Assembly: GCA_021156385.1 (NCBI GenBank)
Contig: JAJNDL010000059.1
Coordinates: forward strand, 1-7,043
Direction of reading: 5' to 3'
DNA from: Moraxellaceae bacterium
Lineage (GTDB): Bacteria; Pseudomonadota; Gammaproteobacteria; Pseudomonadales; Moraxellaceae
Length of the DNA stretch: 7,043 nucleotides
The notes below the pieces were generated by a model, which searched no databases, was not told the DNA's origin, and saw only the letters and a program-made list of their open reading frames with translations. The first letter of the stretch is position 1. Every line of letters begins with the position of its first letter. Both the position numbers and the translations under genes were made by a program. Positions 6,963 through 7,043 of this stretch are shown here, piece by piece.

Positions 6963-6968
6963 CCCCGC

Positions 6969-7043
6969 ATGATGCCCACCCTGGCCGGCCTGGCGGCCGC
7001 CCTGCTCTATGCCCTCGCCAGTGTCCTGCTCGGCCGCCAGCTG
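6969..7043 (+). CDS. N-terminus of a membrane protein, probably YpjD/CcsA-type cytochrome c assembly protein (3' truncated)
   Basis: Twenty-five codons are present before the window ends. After two start methionines the residues are PTLAGLAAALLYALASVLLG followed by RQL: a single hydrophobic helix ending in a basic, polar turn. The family call rests on two things. The pattern 'Leu/Ala helix - LLYxxA - LxGRxL' matches the first transmembrane helix of YpjD-like inner-membrane proteins (cytochrome c assembly/CcsA superfamily). Also, in many gammaproteobacteria ypjD lies next to and divergent from ffh. The C-terminal haem-handling motifs are outside the window, so this remains a positional and hydropathy-based call; an unrelated polytopic membrane protein cannot be excluded. 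Confidence 0.6.
   Translation, partial: MMPTLAGLAAALLYALASVLLGRQL

Overview
The window looks like chromosomal DNA from a high-GC proteobacterium, most likely a gammaproteobacterium. The main reasons are an Ffh with the TKAD variant of the G4 motif, the apparent ffh / ypjD-like (cytochrome c assembly) neighbourhood common in that class, strongly G/C-ending codons throughout, and an envelope-signalling operon of YfiR (DUF4154) type. No genus can be assigned from sequence reading alone. No mobile element, integrase, tRNA, rRNA or CRISPR array was seen.

Layout. The left edge (2-91, +) holds the last 29 codons of a membrane protein, probably an EamA/DMT-type permease. It converges on ffh (149-1609, -), and a perfect 11-bp-stem hairpin (110-135) lies between them and could terminate both. 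ffh encodes the full signal recognition particle GTPase with an extended Gly/Pro C-terminal tail. It has a strong promoter (-10 TATAAT) whose spacer is almost filled by a perfect 14-bp palindrome. A 271-bp divergent intergenic region (1610-1880) separates ffh from a three-gene + strand operon with two successive 4-bp ATGA start/stop overlaps. The genes are a YfiR/DUF4154 periplasmic protein (1881-2414), a hybrid sensor histidine kinase (2411-4750) and a TonB-dependent outer-membrane receptor (4747-6855). After 113 bp without an obvious terminator comes the start of a membrane protein (6969-7043, running off the edge) that resembles the N-terminus of a YpjD/CcsA-type cytochrome c assembly protein.

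How the genes may work together. The operon encodes one component for the outer membrane (receptor), one for the periplasm (YfiR-like) and one for the inner membrane (kinase). This parallels the Pseudomonas YfiB-YfiR-YfiN system, where periplasmic YfiR represses the diguanylate cyclase YfiN through YfiN's periplasmic domain. Here the kinase N-terminus (two TM helices, a YfiN/CHASE8-like periplasmic segment, HAMP) resembles YfiN, but the output is a histidine kinase followed by a degenerate receiver and an intact receiver, with no GGDEF domain. The outer-membrane slot is filled by a TonB-dependent receptor instead of an OmpA-like lipoprotein. The inference is a ligand-receptor-repressor-kinase relay converting outer-membrane receptor status or periplasmic stress into a phosphorelay. 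The ligand and the downstream regulator are unknown, and no HPt domain or response regulator gene is in the window. This operon appears to sit between ffh and a ypjD-like gene, which are commonly adjacent and divergent in gammaproteobacteria, so it may be an accessory insertion in a conserved neighbourhood.
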